Source: DTSX01 sp964008355
GTDB lineage: Bacteria; Pseudomonadota; Gammaproteobacteria; Steroidobacterales; UBA11654
Assembly: GCA_964008355.1 (NCBI GenBank)
Contig: CAXGBD010000006.1
Location: forward strand, 1 to 35,191
Length of the DNA: 35,191 bases
Direction of reading: 5' to 3'
The translations under genes were made by a program, and so were the position numbers. The notes beneath the pieces are model-generated. The model saw only the letters and a program-made list of their open reading frames with translations. It did not search any database and was not told the origin of the DNA. Positions 15,802 to 23,727 of this stretch are shown here, in pieces (position 1 is the stretch's first letter; each line of letters opens with the position of its first letter).

Positions 15802-15830
15802 ATCATACTTATCGGTTGTTCGCTGTTCAA
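15802..15830 (-). promoter_or_regulatory. Sigma70-like promoter of glnII
   Basis: On the - strand a -35 TTGAAC (15830-15825) is separated by exactly 17 bases from a -10 TATGAT (15807-15802; five of six match TATAAT). Transcription would start near 15795, giving a leader of about 155 bases that includes the riboswitch-like fold. Confidence 0.55.
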
Positions 15831-15903
15831 TGGTTTTGTTTTAATTTTGGTCTTTTTGTTAGTTGATTTGTTTCTTTTTTAGGTTTTGGACTACAAACAA
15901 CGC

Positions 15904-15909
15904 TATAAT
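15904..15909 (+). promoter_or_regulatory. -10 box before the glycyl-tRNA synthetase gene
   Basis: A perfect TATAAT lies 47 bases upstream of the ATG. No convincing -35 is present at 16-18 bases, so the promoter is tentative. A ribosome-binding AAGGA lies at about 15946-15950. Confidence 0.4.
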
Positions 15910-15956
15910 TTTATGGTTTAAAGATAGCTGAGCTTTATAAACACAAGGATAAAACT

Positions 15957-17321
15957 ATGACCGCTAAAACCATGGATGAGCTTGTTTCGCTTTGTAAGCG
16001 GCGTGGCTTTGTGTATCAGTCGAGTGAGTTATATGGCGGCCTCCAGGGGCTTTATGACTATGGCCCACTCGGGGTTGAGCTAAAAAACAACCTTAAGCAG
16101 GCCTGGTGGAGCGCCATGGTCTATGACCGAGACGACATTGAGGGGCTAGACGCTTCCATTCTTACCAACCCCCAAGTATTACAATACTCAGGGCATGAAG
16201 ATGCTTTCACAGATCCCCTAGTGGACTGCCGAACGTGTAAGTCTCGGTGGCGCGCCGATCATGTAGAAAAAGCCAGGTGTCCTTCGTGTAACTCAAAAGA
16301 CCTGACCGAACCTCGTCCGTTCAATTTAATGTTTAAGACCAACGTTGGTCCTGTCGATGACGGTGTTTCTTTTGCATATTTGCGCCCTGAAACAGCACAA
16401 CAAATTTTTACTAATTTTAAAAATGTTCTTGATTCCACCTCAAGAAACCTACCTTTTGGAATAGCACAAATAGGTAAGGCCTTCCGCAACGAGGTAACCC
16501 CAAGAAATTTTATTTTTAGAACCAGGGAATTCGAACAAATGGAGCTAGAGTTTTTTGTCGAGCCTGGAACAGATGAAAAATGGCATGATTTTTGGGTGCA
16601 GAGTCGACTAAAATGGTGGACAAGCCAGGGCATTGACCCAAAAAACCTAGAGCTACACCATGTAAAAGGAAACGAGCTGCCACACTACTCTAAAGCAACG
16701 GTTGACATAATGTACCGCTTCCCTCACGGATCAGAAGAGCTTGAAGGGATATCCAACCGAACAGACTTTGATTTAGGCTCGCACACCAAAGGCCAAGGAC
16801 GTTTAAGCATCGTCTCTAAGGTGAAGAAAAACCCTGACTCTACCACAAGGTTGGCCTTCCAAAACAAAGAAACGAACAGCTGGAAGGTTCCCTATGTGAT
16901 TGAGCCCTCCTCAGGGGTAGACAGGGGCTTTTTGGCTGTCTTAAACGAGGCTTACAAAACAGAAAAACTAGAGAATGGAAAAGAGCGCCTGGTGCTTGCC
17001 TTAAAACCACATTTGTCTCCAATCAAGGCGGCTGTTATTCCTTTGAAGAGGAACAACAATGACCTAATAGAGCTGTCTTTAAGAATCAAAAAAAGACTAC
17101 AGGGTTTACAGCTTGGGCGCATTCTTCTAGAAAACTCTGGCAATATAGGCAAAAACTATCGGCGACATGATGAGGTTGGCACACCCTTGTGTGTTACCGT
17201 AGACTTTCAAACCCTAGAAGACCAGACGGTTACCCTGCGTGACCGTGACACAATGGACCAAGAGAGGGTTCCTATTTCTGACATTCCCTCTCGCCTTCAA
17301 GACCTGCTAAACTTTAAATAA
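15957..17321 (+). CDS. glyQS: Glycyl-tRNA synthetase, single-chain (alpha2) type
   Basis: This class II aminoacyl-tRNA synthetase charges tRNA-Gly. The 454-residue protein is the homodimeric form related to archaeal and eukaryotic GlyRS, not the GlyQ/GlyS two-subunit enzyme usual in gammaproteobacteria. Visible features are 'RRGFVYQSSELYGGLQGLYDYGP' split near the N-terminus, a zinc-ribbon-like pair of CxxC motifs at about residues 90-112 and motif 2 'GKAFRNEVTPRNFIFRTREF'. Motif 3 'EPSSGVDRGFLAVL' and a C-terminal anticodon-binding domain ending in 'VPISDIPSRLQDLL' follow. The length is typical for the family. The acyltransferase gene follows after 30 bases on the same strand. Confidence 0.95.
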   Translation: MTAKTMDELVSLCKRRGFVYQSSELYGGLQGLYDYGPLGVELKNNLKQAWWSAMVYDRDDIEGLDASILTNPQVLQYSGHEDAFTDPLVDCRTCKSRWRADHVEKARCPSCNSKDLTEPRPFNLMFKTNVGPVDDGVSFAYLRPETAQQIFTNFKNVLDSTSRNLPFGIAQIGKAFRNEVTPRNFIFRTREFEQMELEFFVEPGTDEKWHDFWVQSRLKWWTSQGIDPKNLELHHVKGNELPHYSKATVDIMYRFPHGSEELEGISNRTDFDLGSHTKGQGRLSIVSKVKKNPDSTTRLAFQNKETNSWKVPYVIEPSSGVDRGFLAVLNEAYKTEKLENGKERLVLALKPHLSPIKAAVIPLKRNNNDLIELSLRIKKRLQGLQLGRILLENSGNIGKNYRRHDEVGTPLCVTVDFQTLEDQTVTLRDRDTMDQERVPISDIPSRLQDLLNFK

Positions 17322-17351
17322 AGTGTTTTTTAAAAGGCCCTAGTCGTCCGA

Positions 17352-18077
17352 ATGAAAAACCTGCTTATCTTTCTCGGGTCTTCGCTTTATACGCTCTTGT
17401 TTTTTCTAAGTGTTGTGGTCCTGGGTTTTTTTGTTCTGTTGCCCAGCCCAATAATTAAAGAAAAAGAAAGGTGGAAAATTTTAAGCTTTTTTTCGCGCAG
17501 CAATGTTTATGCCTGCAAGGCCTTGTGTGGACTGCATTATGAAGCCCTTGGCCTAGAAAACCTTCCAAAAAAGCCCTGTGTTGTCTTCTTAAAACATGCT
17601 TCTGTATATGAAATGTTTTTTGCCGTATCGCTCCTACAGCCGTCTTCTTATGTTGCAAAGTATGAGCTCATGTTTGTTCCTATACTCAGGGGAGCTCTAA
17701 AAGCACTAAAGTGTATCCCAGTAAAAAGAGGGCTTGGAAAAGCAGAGGTCTCAAAGGTATTAGAACAAGGGGAACGCTGCTTAAAGGATGGTAGGTGGAT
17801 AGTGATCTGCCCAGAGGGAACCAGGGTTCCTTATGGCGAAACAAGACGCTATGGCCTAAGTGGCTCACTGCTTGCAAAAGCGGTAGGGGCTGATGTTTTA
17901 CCTATCGCTCATAACGCCGGGTATTTTTGGGGAAGGCGTTCCTTAATCAAAAAGCCAGGCCTGATAACCTTTTCTGTCGGAAGACCCATAGAAACCAAGA
18001 ATAAAAATGCCCAGGAGATCAACCAAGCTGCCCAGAGTTGGATCGAAGAAGAAATATCAAAAATGACGACTAAATAG
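17352..18077 (+). CDS. plsC: 1-acyl-glycerol-3-phosphate acyltransferase (PlsC-like)
   Basis: The 241-residue protein belongs to the PlsC/LPLAT family, which adds the second acyl chain to lysophosphatidate at the inner membrane. A hydrophobic N-terminal segment (about residues 3-30) is followed by the acceptor/catalytic motif 'KHASVYE', an H-x4-E version of the more common H-x4-D that is known in some proteobacterial members. The second motif 'CPEGTRVP' (EGT) binds the glycerophosphate. It lies 30 bases after the GlyRS gene and is probably co-transcribed. It is convergent with gyrB, with 55 bases between them and no clear terminator. Other lysophospholipid acyltransferase activity is possible. 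Confidence 0.88.
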   Translation: MKNLLIFLGSSLYTLLFFLSVVVLGFFVLLPSPIIKEKERWKILSFFSRSNVYACKALCGLHYEALGLENLPKKPCVVFLKHASVYEMFFAVSLLQPSSYVAKYELMFVPILRGALKALKCIPVKRGLGKAEVSKVLEQGERCLKDGRWIVICPEGTRVPYGETRRYGLSGSLLAKAVGADVLPIAHNAGYFWGRRSLIKKPGLITFSVGRPIETKNKNAQEINQAAQSWIEEEISKMTTK

Positions 18078-18132
18078 GGATTTATCTCTATTTTTGATGC
18101 TTTTATAGGAACATATAGCTATTTTATAAGTA

Positions 18133-20559
18133 TTATATGTCTAGGTTGGACACGTTTAACGCATTTTCTTCGATAAAAGCCCTCCTGGGTGGAACCTCAT
18201 CACCCATAAGCTTGTCGAACGTTCTTTCTGTTTCGTGATCATCCTCAATTCTTACCTGCACCAAGACCCTCGTTTTAGGGTCTAGCGTTGTTTCCCAAAG
18301 CTGGACTGGGTTCATTTCACCCAAGCCCTTGTACCTTTGAATGCTTTGCCCTCTCTTTGCGTTTTTTATCAAGTCGTCAAGACCTTGCCCAAGGGAACTA
18401 AACTTTTGCTTATTGTCTGGCGTCTCAACAATTACTCCCTTGGCAAAGGACTTTTCAATGTCTTTATATTTTTTAATCTGTTGGTAGTCTTCCGATTTAA
18501 AAAAGGTAGCTGGAACCTGCCCGATCTGCGTTCTTCCGTTTAGCTCTTCTTTTGTTTCTATGAAAAAAAGACCGTCTTCATCTTCAAAAACACTGAAAGA
18601 GACACTGGGCATGTTTTTTCTATTTTTAGCCTTGCTGTTTTTTTGAATTGTCTTAGTCCATGCTGTTAGTTTCTTTTTGCTTGCTGCGTCTTTTTTTGTG
18701 ATTGGCTTTGCTGCCAAAAGAGTTGCAGAGGCCTCTTCTGTTGTTTGCATGGAGAGTCTTAAGTGTAGGTTTTTAATTGAAAGGTGTTTATCAATTATTT
18801 CAAAGAGGCTGTTGCCATCAATTTTTTTCTTTTTGCCTGGTCCAGAGATGCTTTTCCCATCAATAGCGTTTGAAATAATTATTTTATTAAGCTCATCATC
18901 ATCCCCAACATACTGTTCTCGTTTTCCTTTTTTAACCTTATACAGAGGCGGTTGTGCAATATAAATATTTCCATTGGAGACAAGCGCTGGCAGCTCATTA
19001 AAAATAAAGGTCAAGAGAAGGGTTCTGATATGGGCACCGTCAACATCAGCGTCAGTCATAATTATCACTTTATGATATCTAAGCTTTTCAAGGTCAAACT
19101 CTTCCCTTATTCCACAGCCCAGTGCTGTAATCAATGTACCAATTTCTACAGATGAAAGAATTTTGTCTTTTTGTGCTTTTTGAACATTGAGTATCTTGCC
19201 CTTCAGCGGAAGAATTGCTTGTGTTTTTCTATCCCTGCCTTGTTTAGCAGAGCCTCCTGCGGAGTCACCCTCTACAAGAAATATTTCACACAGCTCAGGG
19301 TTTTTTTCTTGACAGTCTGCAAGCTTTCCAGGGAGCCCTGAGATTTCTAATGCTCCCTTTCTGGTCATTTCTCTTGCTTTTCTGGCAGCCTCTCTTGCTC
19401 TAGCTGAATCAATGACTTTACTCGTTATAGCTTTTGCTTCCTTGGGGTTTTCCAACAAAAACTCTGTCAGGCATTTGTTCATTACAGACTCAACAATTCC
19501 CTTTACTTCTGACGAGACAAGCTTGTCTTTGGTTTGTGATGAGAACTTTGGATCAGGGTGTTTGATAGACAATACGGCCGTCATCCCCTCTCTGCAGTCA
19601 TCTCCTGTCACGGTAGTTTTTGACTTCGGCTGTTCCTTCTCAATGTAAGTGTTTATAGATCTTGTAAGCGCCCCACGAAAGCCTGCTAAGTGTGTTCCAC
19701 CGTCTCTTTGTCTAATCGTGTTTGCAAAACAGTACATATTTTCTCTATAGCCCTGGTTCCACTGAATGGCAATTTCAACTGAGACTTTATCTTTGGTTTT
19801 GTTGAAATAAATAATTTCATCGTGGTGGGCTACTTTAAGTTTGTTTAGGTGTTTTATAAACGCTTTTATGCCTCCTTTAAAAAGGAAGCTTTCGTTTTTA
19901 TTGTTTCGTTCGTCATGAAGTTTAATGACCAATCCAGAATTTAGAAACGACAGTTCTCGAAGTCTCTTAGCTAATATTTCATAATGAAATGACGCTTGAG
20001 AAAAAGTTTTTAGGCTTGGCTTAAAGCTAATTGTTGTGCCACTTTTTTCTGTTTTGCCAAGTTTTTTAAGTGGCTTGTCTGGCACACCATTAGTGTAGTT
20101 TTGTTCGTAGTTATAGCCGTCTTTGTGGATTCTTAGGTTAAGCGTCTCTGACAGTGCGTTAACCACAGAAACACCTACTCCGTGAAGGCCGCCTGAAACC
20201 TTGTAAGAGTCGTCATCAAACTTTCCACCAGCGTGTAAAAAAGTCATTATTACTTCTGCTGCTGATACTTTTTCCTCTTTGTGCTTGTCAACAGGAATGC
20301 CTCTCCCGTCATCTTTAACGGTGATTGAGTCATCTTGATGTATGGTTACTAATATCTCAGAGCAATAACCTGCAAGGGCTTCGTCTACTGAGTTGTCTAC
20401 AACCTCAAACACCATATGGTGAAGTCCTGTGCCATCATCGGTATCACCAATATACATTCCTGGTCTTTTTCTTACCGCATCAAGACCCTTTAAAACTTTA
20501 ATGTTTCTAGAGTCGTATTTTGATTCTTTAGTTTTTTTTCTGGTGTTTTTGTTGGGCAT
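18133..20559 (-). CDS. gyrB: DNA gyrase subunit B
   Basis: GyrB is the ATPase subunit of gyrase, which introduces negative supercoils. The 808-residue protein has the GHKL ATP site: E52 (the ATP-hydrolysing base) and N56 in 'VVDNSVDEALAG', 'DDGRGIPVD' and 'GGLHGVGVSVVNALS'. The TOPRIM domain shows 'EGDSAGGSAKQGRDR' and 'DADVDGAHIRTLLL', and the C-terminal part has 'QRYKGLGEMNP'. An insertion of about 170 residues between TOPRIM and the C-terminus (roughly residues 560-730) is the known gammaproteobacterial feature. It normally follows recF, but here dnaN is the next gene with no recF between. The extreme N-terminus is lysine-rich. Confidence 0.98.
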   Translation of the reverse strand: MPNKNTRKKTKESKYDSRNIKVLKGLDAVRKRPGMYIGDTDDGTGLHHMVFEVVDNSVDEALAGYCSEILVTIHQDDSITVKDDGRGIPVDKHKEEKVSAAEVIMTFLHAGGKFDDDSYKVSGGLHGVGVSVVNALSETLNLRIHKDGYNYEQNYTNGVPDKPLKKLGKTEKSGTTISFKPSLKTFSQASFHYEILAKRLRELSFLNSGLVIKLHDERNNKNESFLFKGGIKAFIKHLNKLKVAHHDEIIYFNKTKDKVSVEIAIQWNQGYRENMYCFANTIRQRDGGTHLAGFRGALTRSINTYIEKEQPKSKTTVTGDDCREGMTAVLSIKHPDPKFSSQTKDKLVSSEVKGIVESVMNKCLTEFLLENPKEAKAITSKVIDSARAREAARKAREMTRKGALEISGLPGKLADCQEKNPELCEIFLVEGDSAGGSAKQGRDRKTQAILPLKGKILNVQKAQKDKILSSVEIGTLITALGCGIREEFDLEKLRYHKVIIMTDADVDGAHIRTLLLTFIFNELPALVSNGNIYIAQPPLYKVKKGKREQYVGDDDELNKIIISNAIDGKSISGPGKKKKIDGNSLFEIIDKHLSIKNLHLRLSMQTTEEASATLLAAKPITKKDAASKKKLTAWTKTIQKNSKAKNRKNMPSVSFSVFEDEDGLFFIETKEELNGRTQIGQVPATFFKSEDYQQIKKYKDIEKSFAKGVIVETPDNKQKFSSLGQGLDDLIKNAKRGQSIQRYKGLGEMNPVQLWETTLDPKTRVLVQVRIEDDHETERTFDKLMGDEVPPRRAFIEENALNVSNLDI

Positions 20560-20595
20560 CTTTATATTAAAACAGTTCTATTAAAGCGTGTTTGT

Positions 20596-20604
20596 ATTAT
20601 AACA
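20596..20604 (-). promoter_or_regulatory. Extended -10 promoter of gyrB
   Basis: On the - strand TGTTATAAT (TG-N-TATAAT) lies about 37 bases upstream of the gyrB start codon. No good -35 is present, which is usual for extended -10 promoters. Confidence 0.45.
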
Positions 20605-20754
20605 AAACTCTTGTTTTTTTGCTTTGGAAAAAGCACTAAAAATAGGTCTTTTTTTTGTTTTTATGCAATATACAAGCTATTGATTTATATGCCTTTTCTT
20701 AGATTTAATCAATATGCTCTTTTTTATCTTAAAAACAATGCTTGTTTGTGCTTT

Positions 20755-20770
20755 TGTTCCACGTGGAACA
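20755..20770. other. parS centromere-like site
   Basis: TGTTCCACGTGGAACA is a perfect 16-bp palindrome identical to the bacterial parS class bound by ParB and used for chromosome segregation near the origin. It lies in the 259-base gap between gyrB and dnaN, where recF is normally found. The rest of the gap is T-rich with no credible ORF. parA and parB are not in the window. I saw only this copy, though a near-match could have been missed. Confidence 0.9.
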
Positions 20771-20818
20771 CCCCTGTCTGTTGCTTTTTTTTCTGTCTTT
20801 TGTTTGAGTGAAAAGCTT

Positions 20819-21916
20819 TTAAAGTCGCATTGGCATTACAACATACTTGGTGTCTTTGTCTTCTGGTGAAGTAATCAACGCGCTGCTGTTCTCATCGTTC
20901 AGGCTTAAACAAACAGCGTTTCCTTCACAAGAGCTCACTGCATCAATTAAGTAGCTAACATTAAAGCCTACGACAATACTTTTTACTTTCTCTTGTAGCG
21001 ATATCGTTTCATAAGCCTCTTCTTGTTCAGGATTTTCTGATGAAAGGTTAAGCGAGTTTCCTGTAGTTTCAAGTCTGATGCCTTTGAACTTTTCATTTGC
21101 CAAGATGGACACTCTTTGAAGTGAGGGCTTTAGTGCCAGACTGTTAAGCTGGATATTAATTTCAGTGTTTGTTGGAATGACCCTATTATAGTCAGGGAAT
21201 TTCCCATCTATTAGTTTTGTAATAAAACTTAAATCATTAAAGGTAAGCCGAATGCTGTTTGGGCTTATTTCAGCTTTTACGTCTTCATTGCTATCCAATA
21301 GTCTAATAAGTTCTTGGATTGCTTTTCTTGGAACAATGCTTGCAGTTTTATTTAGTTGTTTTTTTTCAACACTCATTTCACTTGCGGCAAGCCTGTGGCC
21401 ATCGGTTGCAATTGCTTTTATTTTATTAGGCTCTGTTTCTAGTAAAAGACCGTTTAAATAAAACCTAACGTCTTGCTGTGCCATTGAAAAATGGGTTTTG
21501 TTAAAGAGAGACAAAAGTTTCTCTTGGTTCATTTTAAACACTTCAGATGTCTCTGAGTTATCAAATATTGGAAAGTCGTTTCCAGGGAGTGTAGATATTT
21601 TATAAGAACTGTATTTAGTTTTTATAATGAGCTGTCCTTTGGTTGAATTAAGCTCAACCTCTTTAGAGTCGAGAGAACGTATAATTTCATAAAGTTTTCT
21701 CCCAGAAACAGCGGTGCTTTCAAAAGAATCCATCTCAACTGCTTGGGTCATTGATGAAATTTGAACTTCTAAATTTGTAGCAGTTAGTTTTAGAGAGTTC
21801 TCGTAGTTTTCTAAAAGTATATGACCAAGAATAGGCATTGTTTGCTTTCTATCGACAACACCAACAACTGAGCTTATTGCTTTTTTTAATTTCTCTCTTT
21901 TAATTAATATTTTCAT
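20819..21916 (-). CDS. dnaN: DNA polymerase III sliding clamp (beta subunit)
   Basis: DnaN forms the dimeric ring that tethers DNA polymerase III to DNA. The 365-residue protein has the expected three-domain length and begins 'MKILIKREKLKKAISSVVGVV'. Conserved segments include 'TMPILGHILLE' near residue 27 and 'ATDGHRLA' near 175. The C-terminus is 'DTKYVVMPMRL', the canonical 'PMRL' ending that helps form the partner-binding pocket. No Shine-Dalgarno sequence is visible: the leader just upstream on the - strand is a run of TAA and TAAA repeats. It lies between dnaA and gyrB on the same strand, so dnaA-dnaN transcription crosses the AT-rich origin candidate. Confidence 0.98.
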   Translation of the reverse strand: MKILIKREKLKKAISSVVGVVDRKQTMPILGHILLENYENSLKLTATNLEVQISSMTQAVEMDSFESTAVSGRKLYEIIRSLDSKEVELNSTKGQLIIKTKYSSYKISTLPGNDFPIFDNSETSEVFKMNQEKLLSLFNKTHFSMAQQDVRFYLNGLLLETEPNKIKAIATDGHRLAASEMSVEKKQLNKTASIVPRKAIQELIRLLDSNEDVKAEISPNSIRLTFNDLSFITKLIDGKFPDYNRVIPTNTEINIQLNSLALKPSLQRVSILANEKFKGIRLETTGNSLNLSSENPEQEEAYETISLQEKVKSIVVGFNVSYLIDAVSSCEGNAVCLSLNDENSSALITSPEDKDTKYVVMPMRL

Positions 21917-22089
21917 TTTATTTATTTATTATTATTATTAGGGCTGTTAGTATGTTAATAAGTTAAAATTACATTATAAATCAGATACTTACAAGGTATT
22001 AAAAACAAACAAACTGTTGATATAACCGAAAATTTGTTAATAAACTGTTTATAATAAAACGATATATAATTATTAACAGCTTATTCACA
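21917..22089. other. Candidate oriC (dnaN-dnaA spacer)
   Basis: This spacer is very AT-rich. The 9-mer TGTTAATAA occurs at 21953-21961 and 22035-22043, and its inverse TTATTAACA at 22070-22078. TTATTCACA, a DnaA-box variant, follows at 22081-22089 and overlaps the dnaA stop. The repeated 9-mers differ from the DnaA box TTATCCACA at two positions, so they could be weak boxes. The AT-rich tract at 21961-22070 could be the unwinding element. A consensus box at 23474 on the other side of dnaA suggests a bipartite origin. Confidence 0.5.
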
Positions 22090-23401
22090 TCACAAGCAGT
22101 CTTTGTATGTTTTCACAGTCTTCAACTATTCGAGCGTCTTCTTTTTTAAGCAAAGAAACCTTTTTATTAGCATGAATTACTGTTGTGTGGTCTCTACCAC
22201 CAAAAGCATCACCAATTTCTGGAAGACTGTGCGAGGTTAGTTCTTTTGTAATAGACATTGCAATCTGTCTTGGTCGGGTAATTGATCTGTTTCTTCTTTT
22301 TGATAAAAGGTCAGAGACCCTTATATTGTAGTATTCTGCAACTGTTTTCTGAATGTTTTCAATGGTTGTTTGTTTGGCTTGAATTGACAGTAAGTCTTTC
22401 AAGGATTCTTTTGCAAGCTCAACAGTCGGCGTTTGGTTTGTAAAGACTGAACTAGCAATTATTTTTCTAAGAGCTCCTTCCAGCTCTCTTACATTAGATC
22501 TAATTTTGCTGGCAACAAAAAAAGCAACCTCTTCTGGCAGATCAAAGCCCTCAAGCTCTGCTTTTACCTTTAGAATTGCTACGCAGGTTTCTAGTTCTGG
22601 TGGGTCTATTGAAACCGTTAGCCCCCAGCCAAATCTAGATTTTAGACGCTCTTCTAGGCCACGAATTTCCTTAGGGAAGCGATCACTTGTGATAATTATT
22701 TGCTTGTTTGACTCAAGCAAAACATTGAATGTATGAAAAAACTCCTCTTGAGAACGCTCCTTTCCTGCAAAAAACTGAATGTCGTCTATTAGCAAAACAT
22801 CAAGCGTGCGATAAGACGACTTAAAAGAGTTAATTGTGTTGTGCTGGAGCGCAGAAACCATCTCGCCTACAAATCTTTCTGAGTGAATGTAGGCAACTTT
22901 TGGTTTGCTGCTGTTTTTAATTTTATTACCAACGGCCTGCATAAGGTGTGTTTTACCCAAGCCAACACCACCATATATAAAAAAAGGGTTATAAGAAGTT
23001 CCGGGGTTTTCTGTTATTTGTAGGGCAGCAGCATGAGCAAGCTGGTTGCTTTTTCCAGCAACGAAATTATCAAAAGTATAGGCCGCGTTTAGAGGAGACC
23101 CAACAACGGCGTTGTTGAACCCTTCGTTTCTAGCAGGGCGCTTGTTTTGTTGTTTCTCGCCCCCCACAGAAATAGCAATAGTTGTTGTTGTTTGAAGCTT
23201 CTTTTCCGCGGCCGCCTTGATTTGTTCTAAGTAGTTTTTTTGAACCCAGTTTACCACAAACTTATTAGGCGCAAGAAGGGTAAGAGACGGCCCCTCTTCG
23301 TCTTCAATAACATAAAGAGGTTTAATCCAAGTGTTGTAGTTTTGTTCTGAGAGGTCTGCCTTTAAGGTGTCTAAACAGTGGTCCCAGAGTGTGTTTTGCA
23401 T
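22085..23401 (-). CDS. dnaA: Chromosomal replication initiator DnaA
   Basis: DnaA is the AAA+ protein that binds DnaA boxes and melts the origin. Visible parts are the N-terminal DnaB/DiaA-interacting domain, Walker A 'GGVGLGKTHLM', Walker B 'VLLIDDIQFF', sensor 'ITSDRFPKEI' and the C-terminal box-binding signature 'GGRDHTTVIHA'. I place the start at the ATG at 23401 (438 residues), because 'MQNTLWDHCL' aligns with the start of E. coli DnaA. An in-frame TTG nine codons upstream is the alternative; neither has a good Shine-Dalgarno sequence. A DnaA box about 75 bases upstream suggests autoregulation, as in other bacteria. Confidence 0.97.
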   Translation of the reverse strand: MQNTLWDHCLDTLKADLSEQNYNTWIKPLYVIEDEEGPSLTLLAPNKFVVNWVQKNYLEQIKAAAEKKLQTTTTIAISVGGEKQQNKRPARNEGFNNAVVGSPLNAAYTFDNFVAGKSNQLAHAAALQITENPGTSYNPFFIYGGVGLGKTHLMQAVGNKIKNSSKPKVAYIHSERFVGEMVSALQHNTINSFKSSYRTLDVLLIDDIQFFAGKERSQEEFFHTFNVLLESNKQIIITSDRFPKEIRGLEERLKSRFGWGLTVSIDPPELETCVAILKVKAELEGFDLPEEVAFFVASKIRSNVRELEGALRKIIASSVFTNQTPTVELAKESLKDLLSIQAKQTTIENIQKTVAEYYNIRVSDLLSKRRNRSITRPRQIAMSITKELTSHSLPEIGDAFGGRDHTTVIHANKKVSLLKKEDARIVEDCENIQRLLVM

Positions 23402-23473
23402 TGTGTTTATAAAAAAAGAAGGGTTCAAGTTATTTGTCGGAAAGCCAAATAATACTATACCTTCTTATTGTAG

Positions 23474-23482
23474 TTATCCACA
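23474..23482 (+). promoter_or_regulatory. Consensus DnaA box
   Basis: TTATCCACA is a perfect DnaA box between the divergent dnaA and rpmH genes. It lies 13 bases upstream of the rpmH -35 and about 75 bases from the dnaA start, so it may serve both origin function and promoter control. Confidence 0.85.
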
Positions 23483-23495
23483 GGTTGTTTTTTGA

Positions 23496-23522
23496 TTGAC
23501 ATTCAAGCCCCCCTCCCATAAT
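23496..23522 (+). promoter_or_regulatory. Promoter of the rpmH operon
   Basis: A perfect -35 TTGACA (23496-23501) is followed after 15 bases by CATAAT (23517-23522), or after 16 by ATAATC. The spacer is slightly short. It is the best sigma70-like promoter ahead of rpmH. Confidence 0.5.
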
Positions 23523-23582
23523 CTTTCACCCCAAACGCAGCACAACTATAGTGTTGTTTTTTAAAATAAAATTTGGTGAGTC

Positions 23583-23717
23583 ATGAAAAGAACGTATCAA
23601 CCATCTAGAATAAAAAGAAAAAGAACACACGGCTTTCGTGCGCGAATGTCAACTAAAGCAGGTAGAAAAATAATTAACAGAAGGAGAGCAAGGGGCAGAA
23701 CAAAGCTCTCAGTTTAG
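23583..23717 (+). CDS. rpmH: Large-subunit ribosomal protein L34 (bL34)
   Basis: This 44-residue, very basic protein starts 'MKRTYQPSRIKRKRTHGF' and continues with 'RMSTKAGRKIINRRRARGR', the complete and almost invariant bL34 sequence. It binds 23S rRNA in the large ribosomal subunit. The stop is at 23715-23717. A GGTGAG ribosome-binding site lies just upstream of the ATG. It opens the rpmH-rnpA-yidC-mnmE-mnmG gene string and is followed by rnpA after 10 bases. Confidence 0.98.
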   Translation: MKRTYQPSRIKRKRTHGFRARMSTKAGRKIINRRRARGRTKLSV

Positions 23718-23727
23718 AGTCAAGCGG

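Larger units (their letters stand above)
15641..15956. other. 316-base intergenic region with divergent promoters and glnII leader
   Basis: This is the only stretch over 300 bases without a gene. It separates the divergent glnII and glycyl-tRNA synthetase genes. On the - strand it holds the glnII promoter (15802-15830), the riboswitch-like fold (15703-15757), a following hairpin (15697-15710) and the ribosome-binding site. On the + strand it holds a TATAAT box before the synthetase. I see no sigma54 promoter (GG-N10-GC) or clear NtrC site. Confidence 0.7.

Noticed and set aside
20611..20811. 66-codon + strand ORF in the gyrB-dnaN gap as a recF remnant or small gene
   Set aside because: Its translation is rich in Phe and Cys from T-runs, resembles no RecF motif and has no ribosome-binding site; it also runs across the parS palindrome.
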